Notes: generated from the letters alone by a model not told the origin. A DNA stretch of 64,000 nt from Euryhalocaulis caribicus (GCF_000412185.1 NZ_ASJA01000011.1:1-64000), one strand, 5' to 3'; shown: positions 19,553 through 28,906, numbered from the stretch's first letter. A program made the numbers and translations.

Positions 19553-22338
19553 TGCGCCTCGTCCCAGGTCATGCCCTTTCCGGCGTCCACGACCAGCGGC
19601 GCGTCGAGTTTGAGGACCGGCTCGGGGGCGTTGACCATGACATCTTTGGTCAGCGCGATCAGGTCGTCGGCCTGGGATTCCGGGACCTCGAAGACCAGTT
19701 CGTCATGCACCTGGAGGAGCATTTTCGCGTCCAGCTTCTTCGCCGAGATGGCGTCGGGCAGGCGGATCATGGCGCGGCGGATGACGTCGGCGGCGGTGCC
19801 CTGAATGGGGGCGTTGATGGCCTGACGCTCGGCCCCGCCGCGCTTGTTGAAGTTGGAATCCTTGATGTTCTGGATGTGAACCTTCCGCCCGAACAGGGTG
19901 GAAACGAAGCCCTGACGCCGCGCCAGATCCTTGGTCTCGTCCATGTAGCGCTGGATTCCGGGGAATTTCTCGAAATAGGCGTCGATATAATCCTGCGCCT
20001 CGCCGCGGCCGATGCCCAGATTCCGGGCCAGACCGAAGGCGGAAATGCCGTAGATGATGCCGAAATTGATCGCCTTGGCTTGCCGCCGGATCACCGGATC
20101 CATGCCCTCGACGGGCGTGCCGAACATCTCCGACGCTGTCATGGCATGGATGTCCTGACCCTCCCGGAAGGCGGTTTTCAGGGCGTCGATGCCGGCCATC
20201 TGGGCCAGAATCCGCAGCTCGATCTGCGAATAGTCGGCGGAAACCAGCACGTTTCCGTCCTCCGGCACGAAGGCTTCGCGGATTTTCCGGCCGGCTTCCG
20301 TGCGCACCGGGATGTTCTGAAGGTTCGGATCGGACGAGGAAATGCGCCCCGTCGCGGTGGAGGCGAGGTGGAAAGAGGTGTGAACCCGGCCCGTTTTCGG
20401 GTTGATCGCGGCGCCCAGCGCATCCGAATAGGTGGATTTCAGCTTGGAATATTGCCGCCATTCCAGCAGCGAGGTGGGCAATTCGTGGCCCGCCGCGGCC
20501 AGATCCTCCAGAACCTGCGCGTCCGTGGACCACGCGCCGGTCTTGGTTTTCTTTCCGCCTGGCAGGCCCAGCTCGCCAAACATGATCTCCCCGATCTGTT
20601 TGGGGGAGCCGAGATTGAACGAACGGCCCGCAATTTCGTGCGCTTTCGCCTCGTGCTCGGCCATGCGCTGGGCGAAATCGCCCGACAGGCGGGACAGCGC
20701 GTTGCGGTCCACCTTGATGCCGTGCAGCTCCATCTGCGCGATAATCGGCGGAAGCGGGCGTTCCAGCCGCTCATAGACCGCCGTGACCCCGTTGGCGGCC
20801 AGTTGCGGTTTCAGGACATGCCACAGGCGCAGGGTCACATCGGCGTCTTCGGCGGCGTACTTGGTCGCCGGTTCAAGCTGTATCTGGTCGAAACTCTTCT
20901 GGTTCTTGCCCGTGCCGCAGACTTCCTTGAACGGAATCGGCGTGTGGCCGAGATGGCGCTGGCTCAAAGCGTCCATGCCGTGCGCGAACAGGCCGCCCTC
21001 CTGCGCGTAGGAGATCAGCATGGTGTCGTCATAAGGCGTGATTTCCACGCCATAGCGACGCAGCACGGCGATGTCATAGATCAGATTCTGGCCGACTTTC
21101 AGGACGTCCGGGTCCTCCAGAAGGGGTTTCAGCGCGGCCAGCGCGTCCTCCAGCTTCAGCTGGTCGGGCGCCTTGCCCCCGCCCTCGGCCAGATCCCCGC
21201 CCAGATGCGCAAGCGGAATATAGCAGGCCTGGTTCGGGCCGACGGCCAGCGAGACGCCGCACAGGCCCGCGCCGGCGGAATCCAGCGCGTCGGTTTCGGT
21301 GTCCACGCCCATCACGCCGGCGGCGCGGCAACGGTCTATCCAGCCCTCCAGCGCGTCCATCGTGGTGACGCACTCATACTTGTCCGGCTCGAAATCGGCC
21401 GCGGCGGGGTCGTCGACCACCTCGATATCGGCGCCGTCGGCGGCGAAATCGGCCTCCGCGCGGCGGCGCAGCGTGCGGAACTCCATCAAATCCATGAAGT
21501 TCAGCAGGGCGTCCGGCTCCGGCGCTTTCACCGACAGGTCCTCCAGGGTCAGTTCCAGCTCAAGATCGGTCTTCAGGGTCGCCAGAACGTGGGAGATACG
21601 GGCCGCCTCGGCGTGCTCGATCAGGCTCTCGCGGCGCTTGGGCTGCTTGATTTCCTCGACGCGGGCCAGAAGCGTTTCCAGATCGCCATAATCGCCGATC
21701 AGCTGCGCGGCCGTTTTCACCCCGATGCCCGGCACGCCCGGAATATTGTCCGAGGTGTCGCCGATAAGAGATTGAACTTCCACGACCTTGTCAGGGCCGA
21801 CGCCGAATTTCTTGACCACCTCATCGGCGCCGATGCGGGCGTCCTTCATGGTGTCGTAGAGTCCGATATTGTCGGAGACGAGCTGCATCAGATCCTTGTC
21901 GGAACTGACGATGGTCACCTTCGCGCCCGCGGCCTCGGCCTGGCGGGCATAGGTGGCGATGATGTCGTCGGCCTCATAGCCGCCCAGCTCGATACAGGGC
22001 TGGCCGAACGCCTTCACCGCGTCCCGGATCAGCGGGAATTGCGGGACCAGGTCTTCCGGCGGGGGCGGGCGGTTGGCCTTGTAGTCGGCGTAAAGATCCT
22101 TCCGGAAGGTCTTTTCGGAGGCGTCGAAGATCACCGCGAAATGGGTCGGCGCGTCGCCCGCCTTCATCTCCCGCAGCAGCTTCATCATCATGCCCGTAAA
22201 GCCGTGCACCGCCCCGATGGGCGCGCCGTCCGACTTGCGTGTCAGGGGCGGGAGGGCGTGAAACGCGCGGAAAATATAGCCGGACCCGTCCACCAGATAG
22301 AGGTGGGAGTCCGCGGAAATCTTTGAGTCTGAAGCCAT
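19549..22338 (-). CDS. polA: DNA polymerase I
   Basis: A 929-residue polymerase for Okazaki fragment processing and repair. The 5'-3' exonuclease domain is at the N-terminus (FDASEKTFRKDLYADYKANR; GYEADDIIATYAR; SSDKDLMQLV). The 3'-5' proofreading domain is intact (VDTETDALDS; NLIYDIAVLRRYG). The polymerase domain shows motif A (SADYSQIELRILA), motif B (RRQAKAINFGIIYG) and motif C (QVHDELVFEVP). Full family length. The following GNAT gene overlaps by 4 nt. Confidence 0.98.
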   Translation of the reverse strand: MASDSKISADSHLYLVDGSGYIFRAFHALPPLTRKSDGAPIGAVHGFTGMMMKLLREMKAGDAPTHFAVIFDASEKTFRKDLYADYKANRPPPPEDLVPQFPLIRDAVKAFGQPCIELGGYEADDIIATYARQAEAAGAKVTIVSSDKDLMQLVSDNIGLYDTMKDARIGADEVVKKFGVGPDKVVEVQSLIGDTSDNIPGVPGIGVKTAAQLIGDYGDLETLLARVEEIKQPKRRESLIEHAEAARISHVLATLKTDLELELTLEDLSVKAPEPDALLNFMDLMEFRTLRRRAEADFAADGADIEVVDDPAAADFEPDKYECVTTMDALEGWIDRCRAAGVMGVDTETDALDSAGAGLCGVSLAVGPNQACYIPLAHLGGDLAEGGGKAPDQLKLEDALAALKPLLEDPDVLKVGQNLIYDIAVLRRYGVEITPYDDTMLISYAQEGGLFAHGMDALSQRHLGHTPIPFKEVCGTGKNQKSFDQIQLEPATKYAAEDADVTLRLWHVLKPQLAANGVTAVYERLERPLPPIIAQMELHGIKVDRNALSRLSGDFAQRMAEHEAKAHEIAGRSFNLGSPKQIGEIMFGELGLPGGKKTKTGAWSTDAQVLEDLAAAGHELPTSLLEWRQYSKLKSTYSDALGAAINPKTGRVHTSFHLASTATGRISSSDPNLQNIPVRTEAGRKIREAFVPEDGNVLVSADYSQIELRILAQMAGIDALKTAFREGQDIHAMTASEMFGTPVEGMDPVIRRQAKAINFGIIYGISAFGLARNLGIGRGEAQDYIDAYFEKFPGIQRYMDETKDLARRQGFVSTLFGRKVHIQNIKDSNFNKRGGAERQAINAPIQGTAADVIRRAMIRLPDAISAKKLDAKMLLQVHDELVFEVPESQADDLIALTKDVMVNAPEPVLKLDAPLVVDAGKGMTWDEAH

Positions 22339-22388
22339 GGGCGAAGGTTTAGAGCCACCAGCCCAGCGGGGAAAGATCGCGTGGTGAT

Positions 22389-22856
22389 TTAGGTGGCTTT
22401 GAAAGCCTTAAAGCCACGCCAAAGAAGCATGTAGAGAACAACGCCAGCGGCGCCTGCAAAAGCGCTGATGAAGAGGCACCCCGCCAATATGGCGGGTCTG
22501 AAGTCCGTGACCGTGAGACCTAGATGCAAGCCGGAGACAATCAGGACAGGCAGTTCCGCACTAAGGACGAAACCCAGAACTCCAATGGCGGCGCCCGCCA
22601 GCACGTAACGCCAGAGAGATCGAACGCCGGCCGCGTGGAGTTTACGAACAAGTATGGCGCTCAGGCATGCGATAGGCGCCGCGAAGATCATGAGAATGAA
22701 TGCGCCAATGATCGACGATACGACAGTCATGTAGGCATCGTAGAGTCCAAAGGGCGCGCCCAGATTCCACTGGATTATCAGTCCCAGCGCGCCAATAAGG
22801 CTGGCAGTGAAAGCGCATGCGAGAATGCGAAACGCTTCTGCCAGGAACGGGATCAC
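22389..22856 (-). CDS. Hypothetical four-helix membrane protein
   Basis: A 155-residue protein with about four hydrophobic segments and no recognised family. The GTG at 22856 was chosen because it overlaps the stop of the zinc-finger gene in a GTGA arrangement and is preceded by GGGAG; a longer reading would run into that gene. The final residues LLWRGFKAFKAT are cytoplasmic-like. Lower GC than the neighbours suggests a recent or foreign origin. Role unknown. Confidence 0.6.
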   Translation of the reverse strand: MIPFLAEAFRILACAFTASLIGALGLIIQWNLGAPFGLYDAYMTVVSSIIGAFILMIFAAPIACLSAILVRKLHAAGVRSLWRYVLAGAAIGVLGFVLSAELPVLIVSGLHLGLTVTDFRPAILAGCLFISAFAGAAGVVLYMLLWRGFKAFKAT

Positions 22857-23122
22857 GCTCCCGGGTCGGCGGGGCTGCCCTTCCGCACAAAGCGGCGGTC
22901 GCAATAGCCGCATTCGACGAAGTCTTCGTCGCCCATTTCGTACCAGACGCGGGGGTGGCCCAGCGCGCCGCCGCCGCCGTCGCAGGAGACGCGCTCGGTC
23001 TCGACCGCCACCACTTCCGGCGGGTTCATGACGTTCTCGAAGCTGTTCTCTGTCTCGGGCATGGCGTCATCCGGCGATTGCATTTCGGTGCGCGCGCATT
23101 GAAAGCGCTGGCCGCGGCCCAT
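22853..23122 (-). CDS. Zinc-finger (zf-CHCC) domain protein
   Basis: Up to 89 residues. The C-terminal half has the zf-CHCC pattern CDGGGGALGHPRVWYEM followed by VECGYCDRRF, giving Cys-His-Cys-Cys ligands as in NDUFS6-like proteins and the small proteins found beside respiratory or ABC genes in alphaproteobacteria. The N-terminal 40 residues are poorly conserved in such families, and starts at 23083, 23062 or 23029 are also possible because none has a clear ribosome-binding site. It is divergent from the ABC ATPase. Confidence 0.75.
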   Translation of the reverse strand: MGRGQRFQCARTEMQSPDDAMPETENSFENVMNPPEVVAVETERVSCDGGGGALGHPRVWYEMGDEDFVECGYCDRRFVRKGSPADPGA

Positions 23123-23169
23123 AGTTATGCGGGGCGTTTCAATCGGTCAATTTCAAGGTCCTCCATTTC

Positions 23170-24159
23170 ATGAACGAACCGCAGCCGGAATTCGCGCTTG
23201 AGGCCTATGGCCTCGAGAAAACCTATCGCGGCAACAAGAAAGCCCCGCCCAAACGGGCGCTGAAGGGCGTGGATCTGCAGATCAGGCGCGGGTCGATCTT
23301 TGGCCTGCTGGGGCCGAACGGGGCGGGAAAATCCACCTTCATCAATATTTTCGCCGGGCTGGTGAAGAAGACGGCCGGGCAGGCGATCATCTGGGGCCGC
23401 GACATTGACGTTGCGCCGCGCGATGCGCGCGCCGCGATCGGCGTGGTGCCGCAGGAAATCAACATGGACCCGTTCTTCTCGCCGTTTGAGAGTCTGGAGT
23501 TCCAGGCCGGCTATTACGGCGTGCCGAAATCCGAGCGGCGGTCGATGGAAATTCTCGACATGGTGGGGCTGGCCGACAAGCGCGACGCCTATGTGCGGCA
23601 GCTTTCGGGCGGCATGAAGCGGCGGCTGCTGGTCGCCAAGGCGCTGGTCCATTCGCCGCCCGTGCTGGTGCTGGACGAGCCGACGGCGGGCGTGGATATC
23701 GAGCTGCGCCGCCAGCTGTGGGAGAATGTCCGCCGCCTGCATGAGCAGGGCGCGACCATCGTCCTGACCACCCATTACCTCGAAGAGGCCGAGGAGCTTT
23801 GCGACGATATCGCCATCATCCATGAGGGCGAGGTCGTGGCCCACGAGCCGAAGAACCAGATCCTCAAGCGCGTCGACCGCAAGACGCTGGTCATCCAGCC
23901 GGTGGAGCCGCTGAACGCCGTGCCGGACTCGCTGGCCGGGCACGACGCGGAAATCCGCGAGGACGGGAGCCTGGCCATCACCTACCGCTTCGGCAAGCAG
24001 TCCGTGACCGAGCTGATCGAGAAGGCCAAGTCGGGCGGCCTGACAATCGAGGATCTGCGCACCGAGGAAGCCGACCTGGAAGACGTCTTCATGGCCCTGA
24101 CCTATAGCCGGGGCGAATCCAGCGACGGCGGAGACTCTTCCGAAGATTCCGCCGGCTGA
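23170..24159 (+). CDS. ABC transporter ATP-binding protein (YadG-like)
   Basis: A 329-residue ATPase. Walker A is GPNGAGKST, the Q-loop region is VVPQEINMDP, the signature is QLSGGMKRRLL, Walker B is VLVLDEPTAGVD, and the H-loop is TTHYLEEAEELCDD. The sequence is like YadG/ABC-2 exporter ATPases, which work with a YadH-type permease, but no permease gene lies beside it here. Its 3' end overlaps the 3' end of the convergent antiporter gene by 58 nt. Confidence 0.93.
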   Translation: MNEPQPEFALEAYGLEKTYRGNKKAPPKRALKGVDLQIRRGSIFGLLGPNGAGKSTFINIFAGLVKKTAGQAIIWGRDIDVAPRDARAAIGVVPQEINMDPFFSPFESLEFQAGYYGVPKSERRSMEILDMVGLADKRDAYVRQLSGGMKRRLLVAKALVHSPPVLVLDEPTAGVDIELRRQLWENVRRLHEQGATIVLTTHYLEEAEELCDDIAIIHEGEVVAHEPKNQILKRVDRKTLVIQPVEPLNAVPDSLAGHDAEIREDGSLAITYRFGKQSVTELIEKAKSGGLTIEDLRTEEADLEDVFMALTYSRGESSDGGDSSEDSAG

Positions 24160-26165
24160 TCGAAACGCGTCAGCTCGTTGGATTCGATGACCGCCTGAAC
24201 CTGCGCCACATAGGCTTCGCCGCTTTGGGCGTAGGGGCCGATATAGCGGGCCATGGCGTCGCCGCGCGGATAGACATTGGATGAGCGCACGGACTCCCGC
24301 GCTTCGCGCAGCGCCGAATATTCGGGCCGGGAATTGAGCGCCCGCATGTAATCCCAGACGGAATCGTACAGCGTCTCGAACTGCATGGGGCGTTCCTCGC
24401 CCGTTTCGGGCGTGTCCGGGCGGCGGCCGAACAGGGCGTTACGCTGAAGCACCGCGTCGGACGTGCCCCAGCCCGTGGCCAGCACGGCCTGCGCCATGGC
24501 CAGCGAGGGCGGGATGACATCGGCGCGGCGCAGCATTTCCTCTAGGTCGGAATAGGGGGTGTTGTAACGCCGGGCCAGCAGGTCGCGATGGGCCTGTTCG
24601 GAGAGGGTCAGACGGCGGCCCTCCAGCTCCGCGCTCATCCAGTTCTCGATGGCGGCGCGGTCGTCCAGAACCTGCGCATTCCCGGCGCGGATCAGCGGCT
24701 CCAGCGTTTGCAGAAACAGGCGCTTGCGGGTGTCGACGTCCTCTATCTGGTCGAAGTCCGGCGGGAAATCAGCCACCAGCTCCGCCCCGCCGGGGCCGTC
24801 GGCGGAAAGCGCGGCGCGTAATTCGTCCACGCTCGCGGGAGCGATGGTCACCGGTCCGGTCGGTTCGGCGACGCGGGCGATCCAGACCGTTGAAACCATG
24901 GCCGCGCTGGCCGCGGCCAGCCCCGCCCATGTGCGGGGAGAGCGCCAGACCGCGCGCTGGCGGCGCTCTTCCGATCCGGGGCGGTCCTCGATCACCCCGG
25001 TCAGGCGGGCGGCCAGCGGGATGGTCCAGCCCTGCACCAGCAGGGAGACGAGAACCACGGCAAAGGCGATGGAGAAATACAGGTTGGCGTTTTCCACCCC
25101 GGCCAGAACCGGAATGACGCCGAGGAAGATCGGCACCGCGCCGCGCAGCCCGGTCCAGGAAACGAAGGCGCGCTCCCTCGGCAGGAAGCGGAACGGGATC
25201 AGCGACAGGAAAACCGCAAGCGGGCGGGCGACCAGAATCAGGAAGGCGGCGATGGCCAGCGCGCCGGGCGCCACGGCGATCAGGTGGCTGGGGAAGACCA
25301 GCATGCCCAGCATCAGGAACATGCCGATCTGGGCCAGCCAAGCGAACCCGTCCAGCGCGGAGGCGACGGCGTCCGCCTCCCGCCGGTCGCCATTGCCGTA
25401 GACCACGCCCGCCAGATAGACCGCCAGAAAGCCGGAAGCGGAGAGCGACTGGGCAAAGCCGAACGCGGCGATGCCGCCGGCCAGCGCGAAGATGGGGTAC
25501 AGGCCCCGGGCCATGTTCAGGCGCTTCTGCGCGGCCAGAATCAGCCAGCCGGACGCCATGCCGATCACCGCGCCGCCCGCCGCCTGCCAGCTGACCGACA
25601 GCACCCAGCCATACCAGGTGTCCGGCGCCGTGCCCGTGAGGACGGAAACGAAGGCCAGAACCAGAAACACCGCGATGGGGTCGTTGAGGCCGGATTCGGC
25701 CTCCAGCGTCGCCGCCACGCGCGGGGCGACGCGCAAGCCCCGCCCGCCCAGCAGAGAGAAGACCGCCGCCGCATCTGTGGAGGCGACAATGGCGCCCAGC
25801 AGGCCCGCTTCCACCCAGCCGAAGCCGAACAGCCATGCGGCGAACGCGCCGGTCAGTCCGGCGGTCAGGGCGACGCCGACCGTCGCCAGCGCCCCGGCCG
25901 GCTTGGCGGCCAACCGGAAAATGCGGCGGCTGGTGCGGGCGCCGCCGTCAAACAGGATGATGGCCAGCGCCAGCCCGCCGAACAGATAGGCCAGCTCGTA
26001 ATTTTCGAAGGCGATTCCGCCCGGTCCTTCCTCCCCGGCCAGCATGCCGAGCGCCAGAAAGACCAGCAGGATGGGCGCGCCGATCCGCCCGGTCGCCGCG
26101 GCGGCGGCGATGGCGAGGACCACAAGGCCGGAGCCGAGCAGGAGAATATAGGCGGCGCTATCCAT
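24102..26165 (-). CDS. NhaP-type cation/proton antiporter fused to a Bax-like glucosaminidase domain
   Basis: A 687-residue fusion. Residues 1-400 form a CPA1/NhaP-like antiporter with about 12 helices; NDPIAVFL (161-168) carries the ND motif of the ion site and STDAAAVFSLLGGRGL lies at 129-144. A further hydrophobic helix (about 411-430) leads to a periplasmic region. Residues about 478-660 match the Bax/Mannosyl-glycoprotein endo-glucosaminidase fold (RKRLFLQTLEPLI; IPPSLAMAQAVLATGWGTSD; NALFG). In active members the segment reads LESGWG with catalytic Glu; here Ala563 replaces it, so the hydrolase is probably inactive and may only bind peptidoglycan. Whether homologues share the fusion cannot be seen here. 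Confidence 0.85.
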   Translation of the reverse strand: MDSAAYILLLGSGLVVLAIAAAAATGRIGAPILLVFLALGMLAGEEGPGGIAFENYELAYLFGGLALAIILFDGGARTSRRIFRLAAKPAGALATVGVALTAGLTGAFAAWLFGFGWVEAGLLGAIVASTDAAAVFSLLGGRGLRVAPRVAATLEAESGLNDPIAVFLVLAFVSVLTGTAPDTWYGWVLSVSWQAAGGAVIGMASGWLILAAQKRLNMARGLYPIFALAGGIAAFGFAQSLSASGFLAVYLAGVVYGNGDRREADAVASALDGFAWLAQIGMFLMLGMLVFPSHLIAVAPGALAIAAFLILVARPLAVFLSLIPFRFLPRERAFVSWTGLRGAVPIFLGVIPVLAGVENANLYFSIAFAVVLVSLLVQGWTIPLAARLTGVIEDRPGSEERRQRAVWRSPRTWAGLAAASAAMVSTVWIARVAEPTGPVTIAPASVDELRAALSADGPGGAELVADFPPDFDQIEDVDTRKRLFLQTLEPLIRAGNAQVLDDRAAIENWMSAELEGRRLTLSEQAHRDLLARRYNTPYSDLEEMLRRADVIPPSLAMAQAVLATGWGTSDAVLQRNALFGRRPDTPETGEERPMQFETLYDSVWDYMRALNSRPEYSALREARESVRSSNVYPRGDAMARYIGPYAQSGEAYVAQVQAVIESNELTRFDQPAESSEESPPSLDSPRL

Positions 26166-26225
26166 GAACCGCCTAATGTATCGCGCCCGGCGGCGGAATG
26201 AAGGCGCGGGCGGGTCTGAACTGTC

Positions 26226-26263
26226 AAAAAAGAAAGGGCGGAGCGCGTTTTGCGGCTCCGCCC
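26226..26263 (-). terminator. Intrinsic terminator of the TraB/GumN gene
   Basis: GGGCGGAGC (26236-26244) pairs with GCTCCGCCC (26255-26263), a 9-bp perfect stem with a 10-nt loop. Read on the minus strand it is followed by TTTCTTTTTT, and it lies about 30 nt after the stop of the TraB/GumN gene. Confidence 0.85.
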
Positions 26264-26292
26264 TGTGTCAGGGGTCGGGAAGGGAAAGCGGG

Positions 26293-27162
26293 CTATTGCA
26301 CCCGTTCGACGGTATAGCCCTCGGCCTGCAGCAGCGCCGGGACGCCGCCCTCGCCCACCAGGTGGCCGGCGCCGACCGTGACAAGGGCGTCTTCATCGCC
26401 CTCCATCAGCGCCTTGATGTCTTCCACCCAGGCCGCGTTGCGGCGCACGATCAGGGCTTCATAGATGGCCGGGTCGACGTCTTTCATCGAATCCACCATC
26501 AGCGTGTCCAGCGCCTCGGCGTCGCCGTTTTCCCAGGCCGCGACCATGCGGTCGAACAGGTCGGGATCGTCGCGCAGCTGCTCAAGCGTGGCCTGAAGGG
26601 CGCCCGCCTGTACTTCGTCGCTCCCGCCGGACAGGATCATGATCTGCTCCTCCGGGGTCTCCAGGAAACGCTCGCGCGCGTCCGGCGTCTCGGCGATCAG
26701 CTTCATCTCCACGCCCGATTGCGGATTGTAGCCGGCCTTCTGGATGGCCATGACGCCCAGCGTCAGATTGGCCAGCCAGGGCTTCATCGGCTGCATCTGC
26801 GCGGCGGTGAGGCCGACGCTGGGGGCGATCTCCTCCAGAAGGGCGGCCTGCTCATCGGTCAGATAGCCGTTCAGGGTCTCGCCTTCGCCGTTCAGGCCGC
26901 GCTGTTGCACCAGCGCCTGGATTTCCGCCTGCGCTTCGGCGTCCAGCGGCACTTCGTAATAGAACAGATCGGCCTCGCTCAGCGCCGTCTCCAGAATATC
27001 GGTCCGCCAGACCGAATCCTCGTTCAGAAGATGCACCGACCCGAACAGCCAGATTTCGCTGTCTGCGTCGCTGGCTTTCCAGATGGCGGGTTCGGCATGC
27101 GCCGCGCCGCCCATGATGATTGTCGCGGCCGCGCCGATCGCGCCCAAAACTGCCTTACGCAT
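26293..27162 (-). CDS. TraB/GumN-family periplasmic protein
   Basis: A 289-residue secreted protein with a signal peptide ending near AAHA. It has the two GxxH-like motifs of the TraB/GumN/TIKI family: GSVH near the N-terminus and GAGHLVG near the C-terminus, plus a conserved acidic/EVPLD segment. The family is related to metal-dependent EreA/ChaN/TIKI hydrolases but its bacterial substrate is unknown. The ATG at 27162 has GGGAG 8 nt upstream and is preferred over the ATG at 27177 that lies inside that site. Confidence 0.88.
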   Translation of the reverse strand: MRKAVLGAIGAAATIIMGGAAHAEPAIWKASDADSEIWLFGSVHLLNEDSVWRTDILETALSEADLFYYEVPLDAEAQAEIQALVQQRGLNGEGETLNGYLTDEQAALLEEIAPSVGLTAAQMQPMKPWLANLTLGVMAIQKAGYNPQSGVEMKLIAETPDARERFLETPEEQIMILSGGSDEVQAGALQATLEQLRDDPDLFDRMVAAWENGDAEALDTLMVDSMKDVDPAIYEALIVRRNAAWVEDIKALMEGDEDALVTVGAGHLVGEGGVPALLQAEGYTVERVQ

Positions 27163-27208
27163 AAAATTTACTCCCATGCTCGATATCGAGCGCTTGATCC
27201 CACTGACA

Positions 27209-27232
27209 TTATGTTATACATATACAACATAA
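27209..27232. promoter_or_regulatory. AT-rich inverted repeat between traB-like and membrane/XRE genes
   Basis: TTATGTT (27209-27215) and AACATAA (27226-27232) form a 7-bp inverted repeat with a 10-nt AT-rich centre, in the divergent promoter region. It may be the operator for the XRE regulator encoded by the second gene of the rightward operon. Inferred from position and symmetry only. Confidence 0.5.
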
Positions 27233-27290
27233 CGATGCAAGTGCCATTTTATTTGTCACGCATAGATGGCGATTTTGAGGAGCGAAACCA

Positions 27291-27794
27291 ATGACATCCA
27301 CCGGCCTCTGGCTCGCGCGGCTATTCCCCTTATTCGGGATCGCGTTTCATATCTTCGGCGCGTTCACCGCTTTCTATGCGGAGGACCGGACGGCGGGCAT
27401 GCTGATCATCGCCGGATCCTGGGCGTTCCTGATCGCTTACGGCCTGATCTTCCATTTCCGTGGCGACTTCATCCAGCGCGCCCTGAATATGGGCGTCAAA
27501 TCGCGCTGCGGCGACGAGTTTCAGCGCGACAAGGCGCGCCTGGCCTATACGGCGGGCTATATCGTGGTGCTGTTCGCGTGCAGCGCTGTGGTCGGCATGA
27601 ACTGGGACGTCTTCCTGTTTGAAGAGACGACAGACCCGGTGGAGATCGCCCAGGCCGGCTACGCCATGTTCCTGCAATTTCTGAGCGCGCTCTATATCGG
27701 CGCCTTCCTGCCGACCCTGTTCCTGGGCGTCACGATGAAACCGCTGGAGCGCGACATGGGCGAGGCGGCCGCCGGCGCGGGGCGGCAGGGATGA
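27291..27794 (+). CDS. Conserved four-helix membrane protein paired with an XRE regulator
   Basis: A 167-residue inner-membrane protein with about four helices (around residues 10-30, 38-55, 83-103 and 125-147). GAGGAG precedes the ATG by about 8 nt. The next gene, an XRE regulator, overlaps by 4 nt (ATGA). Membrane protein plus small XRE gene is a common two-gene cassette (YgzD/DUF2178-like context) of unknown function in many bacteria. Confidence 0.75.
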   Translation: MTSTGLWLARLFPLFGIAFHIFGAFTAFYAEDRTAGMLIIAGSWAFLIAYGLIFHFRGDFIQRALNMGVKSRCGDEFQRDKARLAYTAGYIVVLFACSAVVGMNWDVFLFEETTDPVEIAQAGYAMFLQFLSALYIGAFLPTLFLGVTMKPLERDMGEAAAGAGRQG

Positions 27795-28036
27795 GCGCCA
27801 CCTATAACCGCATCTCCATGATGCGCGCCGAACGCGGCCTGTCCCGCAAGGAACTGGCCGACGCGGTGGGGGTGAACTTCCAGACCATCGGCTATCTGGA
27901 GCGGGGCGATTACAACCCCTCGCTGGAGCTGGCGCTGAAGCTGGCCGAGTTTTTCGAACTGCCGGTGGAGGCGCTGTTCTCCCTGCGCCCGTTCAAACCG
28001 CTATCGGAAATGTACAGGCAGCAGGGCGGCGGCTGA
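27791..28036 (+). CDS. XRE-family HTH regulator
   Basis: An 81-residue protein that is almost entirely one HTH_3 domain: MMRAERGLSRKELADAVGVN followed by FQTIGYLERGDYNPSLELAL. Such short regulators usually repress their own operon; the inverted repeat at 27209-27232 is a candidate site. Translationally coupled to the membrane protein gene. Confidence 0.9.
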   Translation: MSATYNRISMMRAERGLSRKELADAVGVNFQTIGYLERGDYNPSLELALKLAEFFELPVEALFSLRPFKPLSEMYRQQGGG

Positions 28037-28038
28037 GG

Positions 28039-28818
28039 TCAGGCGGATTTCTCCGCAATGATATAGACGTGCGGGTCGCCCGGCTCCCAGACCGCGCCGT
28101 CGGCTTTCGCAAAAAGGCCGGTGACCGTGAGGCCGGCCTGGGCCAGCAGGCCGGCGATTTCGCGGATCGTATGGATGTATTGCACGCCGTCGCGGGTCTC
28201 GGCCGTTTCGCCGTCGCTGGCTTCGAACCGGGTCAGAACCGCGCCTTCGACCGGGTCGAAACGGTGCGCGATGCGCAGGCGCACGCCGCCTGCGGTATAA
28301 TCGCCCTCCGCCTCGAAATGCGGCCAGAAGCATTCCGCCGCCGCGGCGGTGTTCAGGCACAGCCGGCCTCCCGGCGTCAGGGCGCGCCCGATGGCGATGA
28401 GCATTCGCGCGGTGTCCTCGGGCGGCATATAGGGAAAGGAATTGCCCAGCATGAAGGCGCCGTCGAACGCGGCGGCGGGCAGGTCCGGATCGGCCAGAGA
28501 CTGTTTCAGCCAGGTCAGGTCCGCGCCTTCAGGGGCGGCCGCGCGCGCCCTGCCAAGGAAATTATCGGAAATGTCCAGCCCGGTCGCCGCGCATCCCCGC
28601 GCCGCCAGCGCCAGACACATCCGTCCGGCGCCGCAGCCAAGGTCCAGCACCCGCGCGCGCGGTGCCAGCCGGAGCTGTTTCATCAGGAATTCGGCCTCGG
28701 CGTCGGTCTGCTCCTCCGGCACCGCGCCCATCCAGAAGGCGTTCATCAGGCCGTCGAAGAAGGTCTCGTGCCAGTTCGCGGGAACCGGCCCCTCCGGGGG
28801 TTCAAGTCTGGCGGTCAT
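28039..28818 (-). CDS. Class I SAM-dependent methyltransferase
   Basis: A 259-residue enzyme. Motif I is VLDLGCGAGRMCLALAARG, followed by an acidic TGLDISDNFL; motif II-like DGAFMLGNSFPYMPPED and an LTPGGRLCLNTA loop follow. The substrate is unknown. It converges on the XRE gene and is the last chromosomal gene before the tRNA-Arg boundary. Confidence 0.88.
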   Translation of the reverse strand: MTARLEPPEGPVPANWHETFFDGLMNAFWMGAVPEEQTDAEAEFLMKQLRLAPRARVLDLGCGAGRMCLALAARGCAATGLDISDNFLGRARAAAPEGADLTWLKQSLADPDLPAAAFDGAFMLGNSFPYMPPEDTARMLIAIGRALTPGGRLCLNTAAAAECFWPHFEAEGDYTAGGVRLRIAHRFDPVEGAVLTRFEASDGETAETRDGVQYIHTIREIAGLLAQAGLTVTGLFAKADGAVWEPGDPHVYIIAEKSA

Positions 28819-28906
28819 CCAAATCGGTCCCTGCTGGCGCCCGTCAGGCGCAAAGCGGCATTGCGGCGAGCGGCGGAGCCGACTAGGTTCCGCGACGCTT
28901 CATTAG

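Noticed and set aside
19552-22326. 924-aa plus-strand frame
   Set aside because: Antisense of polA, which has all catalytic motifs; the opposing frame is an artefact of codon bias.
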